From JAISFI01 sp031552335 (GTDB taxonomy: Bacteria; Bacteroidota; Bacteroidia; Bacteroidales; Azobacteroidaceae): DNA of 5,205 nt. The stretch lies in NCBI GenBank assembly GCA_031552335.1, contig JAVBMQ010000198.1, positions 1 to 5,205 on the forward strand. Direction: 5' to 3'. Below the pieces are notes generated by a model. That model saw only the letters and a program-made list of their open reading frames with translations. It made no database searches and had not been told where the DNA came from. The translations under genes were made by a program, and so were the position numbers. This document shows positions 1 through 5,205 of this stretch, piece by piece (the stretch's first letter is position 1; every line of letters starts with the position of its first letter).

Positions 1-148
1 CATACTGTGACAGTGATTGCCAGGTTGGCGAATAAATACCCTCCTGCATAACTTCTTCTGATTGCGAAACGACAGTTTGTCCTTTCAGATTCGAAAAAAT
101 GCTACATATTCCGATGAAGCATAGACATTTAAAGTACTTTGTTTTCAT
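1..148 (-). CDS. Secreted protein, N-terminus only; probable GH29 alpha-L-fucosidase (partial)
   Basis: The frame starts at an ATG at 148 on the minus strand and stays open through 49 codons to the left edge, so only the N-terminus is present. It begins MKTKYFKCLCFIGICSIF, a basic start followed by a hydrophobic core. A signal peptidase I site is likely around residues 22-25 (LKGQ). The cysteines at 8, 10 and 15 do not form a convincing lipobox. The mature part ends with YSPTWQSLSQY (residues 39-49). This resembles the segment just before the conserved catalytic-domain opening of Bacteroidetes GH29 alpha-L-fucosidases (P-x-W-x-S-L-x-x-Y, then a P-E-W-F-like block that would lie outside the window). 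Such enzymes hydrolyse terminal alpha-L-fucose in the periplasm or at the surface. No catalytic residue is visible, so the family call rests on one short motif. The secreted CDS itself is better supported: ATG, signal peptide, and a promoter-like element upstream. The gene is divergent from the AraC regulator gene. Confidence 0.6.
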   Translation of the reverse strand, partial: MKTKYFKCLCFIGICSIFSNLKGQTVVSQSEEVMQEGIYSPTWQSLSQY

Positions 149-173
149 GGTATTCCAAGTTTTTCAGCAGATA

Positions 174-206
174 CTAAATTATAATTCCAAAATTACAGAT
201 TACAAA
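174..206 (-). promoter_or_regulatory. Candidate Bacteroidetes promoter for the fucosidase-like gene
   Basis: On the minus strand, TTTG (complement of 203-206) is followed after 21 bp by TAATTTAG (complement of 174-181). This is one mismatch from the Bacteroidetes -7 consensus TAnnTTTG with its -33 TTTG. Transcription would start roughly 20 nt before the ATG at 148. A perfect -7 match, TAATTTTG (complement of 188-195), overlaps the spacer but lacks a well-placed -33 element, so the true start could be slightly further upstream. The region is AT-rich, so chance matches are possible. Confidence 0.35.
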
Positions 207-238
207 CTGAATTATTTTTATTCATTATCGGGCAAAAA

Positions 239-270
239 TTGTACTTTATCGATATTATTAGTTACTTTTA
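239..270 (+). promoter_or_regulatory. Candidate promoter for the AraC-family regulator gene
   Basis: TTG (239-241) is followed after 21 bp by TACTTTTA (263-270), which matches TAnnTTTG except for the last base. The spacing is the same as in the candidate promoter on the opposite strand. The implied leader before the ATG at 290 is only about 13 nt, which is short, so this is a weak prediction. An 8-bp palindrome, TATCGATA (247-254), lies in the spacer. If this element is real, the in-frame TTG at 239 belongs to the promoter and is not a start codon. Confidence 0.22.
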
Positions 271-289
271 TAGCAAAATAATTTCGATA

Positions 290-1153
290 ATGAATAAGAA
301 AGAGCTACTAAGGAATTTCATTTTATTAAACATAGGCTACGCTTATCATAATGCGGATTGGAACTGGAAATCTGTACATAGCCCTTTTGCCAGAATACAT
401 TATGTAAAGAGCGGAACGGCAAAGATTATCAGGGAAGATGGCGTTTTCGAACTCAAAAAAGATCATCTTTACCTGACTCCTTCTTATATGAGACATACAT
501 ATGAATGTGACAGCATTCTGGAATTATACTATATTCATATTTATGAAGATCCGGGAAAAAATCTGAGTATCTTCGACCTTATTAATTTTCCTGTAGAAAT
601 CGAATCAGACTCTTTAGATATCCAGTTGATCGAACGGCTTATCAAAATAAATCCGGGAAGGGAATTAAAATATTATGATCCCAGAATTTATGATAATTCC
701 GCTACAGTTGCTTACAATATGGCTCTCCAGCAAAAAAGTCCTCTGGCTTTCGAAATGGAAACCCAAGGTATTATTGCTCAACTCTTTTCCCGCTTTTTAG
801 CTCATGCTATTTACAAAAACGAACATATTGAAGAGCGGATATTGAAAACACTTTTCTACATTCATAAAAATATAGATAAACCTATTGATATCGATCATCT
901 GGCAGAGATCTGTTTTCTGACAAAAGATCATTTCATCCGGCTTTTCAAAAAAGAGGTAAATTGTACGCCGGGCAAATACATTAATAAAAAGAAAATAGAG
1001 GCCGCTCAATTACAGATTCTGATTGATAATACCAGAAGTATAAAGGATATTGCTTATGGTTTAGGGTTTGATAATCTTTCATACTTCAACCGGTTGTTTT
1101 CTAAGATTACAGGGGAAAGTCCGGGAAGGTATAAGAAGAAAATGGAGGCTTAA
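290..1153 (+). CDS. AraC-family transcriptional regulator (cupin sensor plus double HTH)
   Basis: This is a complete 287-residue one-component cytoplasmic regulator. Residues ~20-100 form an AraC-type cupin sensor: HNADWNWKSVHSPFARIHYV, then an SGTAKI strand and a YLTPSYMRHTYE strand resembling sugar-binding AraC arms. Residues ~100-185 are a helical linker. Residues ~190-283 are the DNA-binding domain with two helix-turn-helix units, around 200-220 (IDHLAEICFLTKDHFIRLFK) and 249-271. The second ends in the family signature GFDNLSYFNRLFSKITGESP (259-278). ATG 290 is the first ATG in frame and gives a normal-length N-terminus. Reading from the TTG at 239 would add 17 hydrophobic residues with no family match. 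There is no membrane segment, so it is not a hybrid two-component sensor. It is divergent from the fucosidase-like gene and ends 33 bp from the convergent arabinofuranosidase. Control of these sugar genes is inferred from position; the ligand is unknown. Confidence 0.93.
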   Translation: MNKKELLRNFILLNIGYAYHNADWNWKSVHSPFARIHYVKSGTAKIIREDGVFELKKDHLYLTPSYMRHTYECDSILELYYIHIYEDPGKNLSIFDLINFPVEIESDSLDIQLIERLIKINPGRELKYYDPRIYDNSATVAYNMALQQKSPLAFEMETQGIIAQLFSRFLAHAIYKNEHIEERILKTLFYIHKNIDKPIDIDHLAEICFLTKDHFIRLFKKEVNCTPGKYINKKKIEAAQLQILIDNTRSIKDIAYGLGFDNLSYFNRLFSKITGESPGRYKKKMEA

Positions 1154-1186
1154 TACTCTTCAACAGCATAAAATCATTTAAAATAA
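1154..1186. other. Short gap between convergent genes, no clear terminator
   Basis: Only 33 bp separate the stop codon of the regulator (plus strand) from that of the arabinofuranosidase (minus strand). The gap is AT-rich and contains no GC-rich stem followed by a T-run on either strand. The only pattern is a direct repeat, AATCATT at 1173-1179 and 1185-1191, which cannot form a hairpin. Transcripts from the two sides may therefore overlap at their 3' ends. Confidence 0.5.
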
Positions 1187-2767
1187 TCATTCAACCGTAA
1201 GAAAAACCAACGAATGAGGCGGAAGTGTTACCTTCGAGTCATTCACTACAAATGATTTATTTACAGGTACTACCCGATTTTCAGCTCCTATATCATTATA
1301 ATCATCCGGACTGCTTCCACTTAATACTTTTCCTTCTATTTTCTTCACATCTTTCTTCCCCATACCTTCAAGATCAAGTTTGAGTTCAACTTGCTTAGCC
1401 GGATCTTTATTAATAATAGCGTAAACATAACGTTTCTTCGCTTTGTCGGAAGTTAATATTACATCAAGAACATCCGTTGAGCGGTTTTTATGAACAAGTT
1501 GCTCTGCGGAAGTTGATACGGGAACAATCATTTCTTCCAGAAAATTGGCATACATATATAAAGTATGGAAAGTGGTACGTTTAAGAATACCTTCAGGATG
1601 TACGAAAATAGCTCCTCGTGTATTGATTATCGGTGAAAAACAGGCAATTTCCACAATGTCAGCATTCCGTAGACAGGAGTTGAGGAAACAAGCCGAAAAA
1701 AGTGCATCCGCCATTGTGTATGTAGACTGTATATCATTTTTCCTGCGGGCTTCTATTTCAAAACCCCGGCGAAAATCTCCATGCCAGGGATGATGCCAGT
1801 TACGGAGATTCCATTCATCATAAGCAATTTTGATCTTTCCACCACCATAACCGGCTTCTTTAAGAATTTCAATCGCTTTTTGTATATCCTGTTCGGGGGC
1901 ATTGGATTTAACCATACAGTCTAAATATGGGGAAATATTGTTTACATGAAAAGCCGGATCCCAATAACCATGTATTGAAATATAATCAAGGTGTTTACCG
2001 GCGGCCTTGAGTAATGGCATAGTCCAGTCTTTATTGGAAGTGGCAGCAGCGAAAAGTTTAGCATCTTTGGTCACACTGCGCATCAGTTTGGCTGATTCCC
2101 GTACCATCGGTCCCCATTCTTCAACCGTCCGTGCACCCAATTCATGTCCTCCCCAGTTTTCATTGCCAACACTCCAGTATTTTACATTGTATGGTTCTTT
2201 ATGGCCATTCTTTTCCCGCATTTTAGCATATTTTCCTACGGTAAGGTTGCAATATTCAACCCAATCGCTCATTTCTTCGGGTGTACCGGTTCCTGCATTG
2301 GTGCAAATAAAAGGCTCTGCACCGATTTTCTTGCACCAAGCTATAAATTCATCAGTACCGAAAGTATTCGGATCTTCTACCTGCCAGGTTTTATCGTAGA
2401 CAGGAATCCGCTCCTGACCAATGCCATCCAACCAATGATAAGTTGAAGCAAAACAACCGCCCGGCCAGCGAACAATAGGGATTTTTAATTCTTTCAGCGC
2501 TTCAATCACATCAGTCCTGAATCCGTCATTGTCTGAAAACTTTGAATTCGGATCAAAAATTCCTCCATATACCTGATTATCAAAATGTTCAATAAACTGA
2601 CCGAAGATCATTTTATTATACTTTATTCTTTCCTGATTAGGAAGAATTTGTACTTTGTTTTCAGGACTCGAAACATTATTTTCCGAAACTCCTGCGGCTG
2701 TTAATGTTGACAAATTTGTCAATACCGGAAAAAGCAAAATAGCCAGATAAAAAAAATTATTTCTCAT
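1187..2767 (-). CDS. Secreted GH51 alpha-L-arabinofuranosidase
   Basis: This is a complete 526-residue enzyme expected to release terminal alpha-L-arabinofuranose from arabinan, arabinoxylan or arabinogalactan side chains (EC 3.2.1.55 activity, retaining mechanism). Residues 1-~25 are a signal peptide (hydrophobic LAILLFPVLTNL, cleavage near LTAAG) with no lipobox cysteine. The (beta/alpha)8 barrel starts near residue 50. GH51 landmarks are FGQFIEH (55-61), YGGIFDPNS (67-75), IVRWPGGCF (98-106), FGTDEF (136-141), the acid/base glutamate E203 in VGNENWGG, IHGYWDP (265-271) and the nucleophile E318 in AYDEWN. The C-terminal part, from about residue 420 to 526, is the beta-sandwich of the family. 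Length is normal for GH51 plus a leader. It ends in VFLTVE without a T9SS tail, so a periplasmic location is likely. The ATG at 2767 is chosen because it yields the signal peptide. The CotH-type gene lies 71 bp upstream on the same strand, so co-transcription is possible. I do not assign an abf name because substrate is unproven. Confidence 0.95.
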   Translation of the reverse strand: MRNNFFYLAILLFPVLTNLSTLTAAGVSENNVSSPENKVQILPNQERIKYNKMIFGQFIEHFDNQVYGGIFDPNSKFSDNDGFRTDVIEALKELKIPIVRWPGGCFASTYHWLDGIGQERIPVYDKTWQVEDPNTFGTDEFIAWCKKIGAEPFICTNAGTGTPEEMSDWVEYCNLTVGKYAKMREKNGHKEPYNVKYWSVGNENWGGHELGARTVEEWGPMVRESAKLMRSVTKDAKLFAAATSNKDWTMPLLKAAGKHLDYISIHGYWDPAFHVNNISPYLDCMVKSNAPEQDIQKAIEILKEAGYGGGKIKIAYDEWNLRNWHHPWHGDFRRGFEIEARRKNDIQSTYTMADALFSACFLNSCLRNADIVEIACFSPIINTRGAIFVHPEGILKRTTFHTLYMYANFLEEMIVPVSTSAEQLVHKNRSTDVLDVILTSDKAKKRYVYAIINKDPAKQVELKLDLEGMGKKDVKKIEGKVLSGSSPDDYNDIGAENRVVPVNKSFVVNDSKVTLPPHSLVFLTVE

Positions 2768-2798
2768 TGTTTATATTGAAGTTATTTAATAAGAAACT

Positions 2799-2819
2799 GT
2801 TTAAATGTAATACTTAAAC
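2799..2819. promoter_or_regulatory. 21-bp imperfect dyad between the CotH-type and GH51 genes
   Basis: GTTTAA and TTAAAC flank a 9-bp centre. With the inner bases included, eight of ten base pairs are symmetric around position 2809. It sits about 30 bp upstream of the GH51 start codon. On the minus strand the sequence contains TACATTTA, a partial TAnnTTTG match, but no TTTG lies at the expected distance upstream. It could be an operator, a weak RNA stem, or a chance feature of AT-rich DNA. No proper terminator is seen after the CotH-type stop codon. Confidence 0.25.
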
Positions 2820-2838
2820 TTGTATTGACTTTCTTTTT

Positions 2839-5205
2839 TTATTGCGTCTTAACTATTTTAAACAGCTGATTATCAATTACAACAAAATAAATTCCCTTTT
2901 GTAAATCATGTACATAGACCGTTTCATGATCTGAAGTACAAGTTTTCTGTAATATTAACCTTCCACTTATATCAATCAGACGAAGTGTTTTACCTGTAGC
3001 GTCAGTCACAATAAAATGTGTATCAACCAAAGTTGGGAAAATACCCGGCATTACCTTCAATCCTGTCAATCCTGTCAGATCTGAATTTGAAGCATTAAAT
3101 GTTGGAGCTTGAATTTTCCAATCATCGCTTCCATCCGGAACACGGGAATAACTCATATTTTTTGTTAATGCAGGAAATGTTACTTCATCTACGATAACCA
3201 GGTTTCCAAGCGGGTCTTTTCTTGATAGGATAATATCCTCGCCATCTTTGCTCAAATTGAAATCAACATGTAAAACGCCTTGCTCCGGTTGGCTGTCTGC
3301 CCAAATAATGATTCGTCCTTTCGCAGGGATAAGCGTTTTATCCAAATCGGTGGAAGGTATTTGTGACAACTCCGGATTTGATGTTTTATCCGACAAATAC
3401 CATCCGGCGATATTAATATCTTTATCTCCAGGGTTGTATAGCTCTATATAATCATCATACTCGTCATACTCATCCGTTACAAAAGAGTTCGTTGCCACAA
3501 TTTCATTAATTTTTATAATAGAATTTCTATGTGGGTCAATAATTTCTGCATCTTCATAAATGGCTTTCAATTTAAAATCGCCTCCTAAAACCGTTGTATA
3601 AACAGGTTCTTCGATAATCTGGTTCTGACCGGTGGTTATGGAATTATATGTCAATTGCAAATCGAAAATCAAATCAGAACTATTAATCTTATCCTGATGC
3701 ACCTCAACAGCGATCAGATTATCTCCTTCTTTCAACAGATTCTTAGGTACTGAAAATTCAACTGTTTCACCATTATTATATGTGATTGCCGTTGTATTAA
3801 ATGTCAAGGCACCTGCCGGAAGATTATAACGCCCTATCTCTGTTCCATTTACATATACACATGCGCCATCATCAACATATACTGTCAATACAAAATCACT
3901 TTTAGAGCCTAATTCTGTAATGTTTATTTTTTTCCGGAAATAAGCTGTCAGATATTTGTTATTTGGATCATCGCCATAATTGATAATTGTTGAAACGGTT
4001 GGGAATCTCTCTCCATAGCCTAATTGTGCTTCGCCTTGTTGCCATGAATCATCCGTATAATCTGCTGTTTGCCAGTTACTGGCAGGCATTCCGTTTTTAT
4101 CCCAATAATTCCAGATACTTCCCATAGGCAGAACTGTTTTACTACTTCCTCCTCCGTCAGTATCCAATACCCAATGCTTAAACCGGTACCCTGTAATATC
4201 CTGAGGTTCTATTGTTACTTCACGATTTTTAAACGACTTCAACGATATGGTATTATCAATAATTTCTTCAGAATTAAATTTATAACGGGCATTATCAATA
4301 TTTGAGCTGATATGAATTGTCTGGACAGAAGTGGAACTGAAATATTGTTTACCAATAAATTCCAACATCTTTGCAGGACGATAGGAAGAAAAAGTTTTCA
4401 TCCGGGTTAACTGCGAACTCAGGCTTCCTCCATATCTTTGAGAATGGTATGTAAACTCATTCATTATTTTAGAAGAAATACTATCCATGATGTGATCAAC
4501 CCTCTTGGTTTCAAAGGTGGAAGAAAGATGGATGCAATAACGATCAATAAATTGATTTCTGAAATCCGTATTAGTCATCAAGCGACTGAAAATAACAGAA
4601 GAAGGTACCCGGTTATAATTTTTAAATTTGTCGGTTGCATTCAGAGCCAGATTCAATGTGTTTTCTGAATAATTTTCCGAATACAGGCTGAACCCAAAAT
4701 CCGTATCAAACAGCATCCAACGCCATTTGCCATTTGTTTTTTTCTTCCATAATTTCATGTTGTTGTGTGGCCAGTCGGTATTGGCATAATACATCTGCGC
4801 CATAAAATAATCCATGAAATTGTCTATATCCATCATTTGTTTCACTTGATCATAAACAGCTGCATTTGAAATATTGTTATTTTGGACATAATCGCTTAAC
4901 TCCTTAAATGGCGCATCATAAGTTTCAGACTGTTCAATCAAATAAAAATCTTCTTCATCCAATCCGTAATTTGAGTATAAATAATCTTTACTGGTACGTT
5001 CCCTGATATTCATTATTCCTTTATATTCTGCATTCAGGAAACAAACAGCCGGTTCATAAGCCTGATAATCTATATTCATGCGTCCGATAATAAGTGACTG
5101 CATAAAGGCATCACGCATCATAGTACTCCCGAAATCATTTCCTGAGTTACGAAGTTGAATATCCTTGTATTTTTGATTGGGTTTTGAAGTGAAAAAATCA
5201 TAGCG
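2839..5205 (-). CDS. CotH kinase-like / lamin-tail protein with T9SS sorting domain (5' end missing)
   Basis: The frame is open to the right edge, giving 788 visible residues. The ATG at 5121 is internal, because the codons before it encode LRNSGNDFGST, which continues the CotH-family fold. Visible-residue numbering: CotH kinase-like domain 1-~290, with HNNMKLW (147-153) and the metal-binding-type motif LFDTDFGF (165-172). A beta-repeat segment follows, with GYRFKHW (339-345). A jelly-roll, carbohydrate-binding-like module spans ~361-520 (SIWNYWD, DDSWQQGEAQLGYGE, AYFRKKI, VYVDDGACVYVNG). The end of the beta-repeat is DFKLKAIYED (543-552). The lamin-tail domain is ~562-704 (KINEIVATN, DDYIELYNPGD, WYLSDKT). 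The C-terminal T9SS sorting domain is ~716-788 (DISGRLIL, KGIYFVVID, KIVK). The protein is therefore probably exported and surface-attached or released. CotH proteins include secreted protein kinases, first known from Bacillus spore coats; the substrate here is unknown. The signal peptide should lie beyond the window. Confidence 0.88.
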   Translation of the reverse strand, partial: RYDFFTSKPNQKYKDIQLRNSGNDFGSTMMRDAFMQSLIIGRMNIDYQAYEPAVCFLNAEYKGIMNIRERTSKDYLYSNYGLDEEDFYLIEQSETYDAPFKELSDYVQNNNISNAAVYDQVKQMMDIDNFMDYFMAQMYYANTDWPHNNMKLWKKKTNGKWRWMLFDTDFGFSLYSENYSENTLNLALNATDKFKNYNRVPSSVIFSRLMTNTDFRNQFIDRYCIHLSSTFETKRVDHIMDSISSKIMNEFTYHSQRYGGSLSSQLTRMKTFSSYRPAKMLEFIGKQYFSSTSVQTIHISSNIDNARYKFNSEEIIDNTISLKSFKNREVTIEPQDITGYRFKHWVLDTDGGGSSKTVLPMGSIWNYWDKNGMPASNWQTADYTDDSWQQGEAQLGYGERFPTVSTIINYGDDPNNKYLTAYFRKKINITELGSKSDFVLTVYVDDGACVYVNGTEIGRYNLPAGALTFNTTAITYNNGETVEFSVPKNLLKEGDNLIAVEVHQDKINSSDLIFDLQLTYNSITTGQNQIIEEPVYTTVLGGDFKLKAIYEDAEIIDPHRNSIIKINEIVATNSFVTDEYDEYDDYIELYNPGDKDINIAGWYLSDKTSNPELSQIPSTDLDKTLIPAKGRIIIWADSQPEQGVLHVDFNLSKDGEDIILSRKDPLGNLVIVDEVTFPALTKNMSYSRVPDGSDDWKIQAPTFNASNSDLTGLTGLKVMPGIFPTLVDTHFIVTDATGKTLRLIDISGRLILQKTCTSDHETVYVHDLQKGIYFVVIDNQLFKIVKTQ
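3059..3076. repeat. Tandem 9-bp repeat (2 copies) in the linker before the T9SS domain
   Basis: AATCCTGTC occurs twice in direct tandem at 3059-3067 and 3068-3076. It encodes the repeated tripeptide in D-L-T-G-L-T-G, placed between the lamin-tail domain and the sorting domain. Because the unit is 9 bp, gain or loss of copies would keep the frame, so the linker length could vary between strains. Confidence 0.6.
3455..3472. repeat. Imperfect tandem 9-bp repeat in the lamin-tail domain
   Basis: TCATACTCG (3455-3463) and TCATACTCA (3464-3472) are adjacent and differ by one base. They encode the acidic DEYDEY stretch just before DDYIELYNP. An acidic run followed by DD(W/Y)IELYN is usual for secreted lamin-tail domains, so the repeat probably reflects composition and local slippage within a conserved motif. 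Confidence 0.5.

Noticed and set aside
99..281. Plus-strand 60-codon open frame
   Set aside because: It runs antisense to the signal-peptide region of the fucosidase-like gene and across the divergent promoter region. It shows no recognisable domain, and its low-complexity F/Y/N content is typical of AT-rich noncoding DNA.
239..289. Extended start of the AraC regulator from a TTG at 239
   Set aside because: The added residues are hydrophobic and match nothing in the family. ATG 290 gives the usual AraC length, and the TTG is better explained as part of a promoter element.
797..1009. Minus-strand open frame inside the regulator gene
   Set aside because: It is antisense to the conserved helix-turn-helix coding region and has no domain of its own.
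1172..1191. Possible terminator between the convergent genes
   Set aside because: The repeated AATCATT units are direct, not inverted, and there is no GC stem or T-run.
1545..1793. Plus-strand open frame within the GH51 gene
   Set aside because: It is a shadow of the conserved arabinofuranosidase barrel coding region on the opposite strand.
2007..2446. Two overlapping plus-strand open frames within the GH51 gene
   Set aside because: Both are antisense to the segment carrying the acid/base region of GH51. They lie in different frames and have no recognisable content.
3248..3451. Plus-strand open frame opposite the lamin-tail domain
   Set aside because: The minus strand encodes a clear lamin-tail domain here, so the opposite frame is a shadow.
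4069..4668. Two plus-strand open frames opposite the CotH and jelly-roll regions
   Set aside because: Both are antisense to well-matched protein domains and have no plausible product.
2839..5121. ATG at 5121 as the start of the CotH-type gene
   Set aside because: The 28 in-frame codons upstream to the window edge lack a stop and encode LRNSGNDFGST, a CotH-family segment. No signal peptide follows 5121, as a T9SS cargo would need. The gene starts beyond the window.

Overview
The window looks like chromosomal DNA from an anaerobic or environmental member of the Bacteroidetes. The evidence is low G+C content, start codons without Shine-Dalgarno sequences, promoter-like elements of the Bacteroidetes TTTG / TAnnTTTG type, secreted glycoside hydrolases, and a protein ending in a type IX secretion (T9SS) sorting domain. 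The genus cannot be fixed from this sequence. A T9SS cargo protein argues mildly for a lineage such as Paludibacter, Dysgonomonas-like, Prolixibacteraceae or flavobacterial relatives rather than a typical gut Bacteroides.

Layout from left to right. (1) Positions 1-148, minus strand: the first 49 codons of a secreted protein cut by the left edge, most likely a GH29 alpha-L-fucosidase. (2) Positions 149-289: a divergent AT-rich promoter region. (3) Positions 290-1153, plus strand: a complete AraC-family regulator. (4) Positions 1154-1186: a 33-bp gap between convergent genes. (5) Positions 1187-2767, minus strand: a complete secreted GH51 alpha-L-arabinofuranosidase with both catalytic glutamates. 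(6) Positions 2768-2838: a 71-bp gap holding a 21-bp imperfect dyad. (7) Positions 2839-5205, minus strand: a large multidomain secreted protein, open at the right edge. Its order is CotH kinase-like domain, beta-repeat, jelly-roll insertion, lamin-tail domain and T9SS sorting signal.

Taken together this is a fragment of a carbohydrate-utilisation neighbourhood. A one-component sensor/regulator sits between genes for enzymes that would release L-fucose and L-arabinose from plant side chains such as pectin, arabinogalactan or fucosylated hemicellulose. The regulator is divergent from the fucosidase and convergent with the arabinofuranosidase, so its most natural local target is the shared 149-289 region. 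The CotH-type gene lies directly upstream of the arabinofuranosidase gene on the same strand and may be co-transcribed with it; its role is unknown. No SusC/SusD pair, mobile element, RNA gene or CRISPR array is visible. The least ordinary item is the CotH / lamin-tail / T9SS protein, whose beta-repeat domain appears to be split by a second domain.
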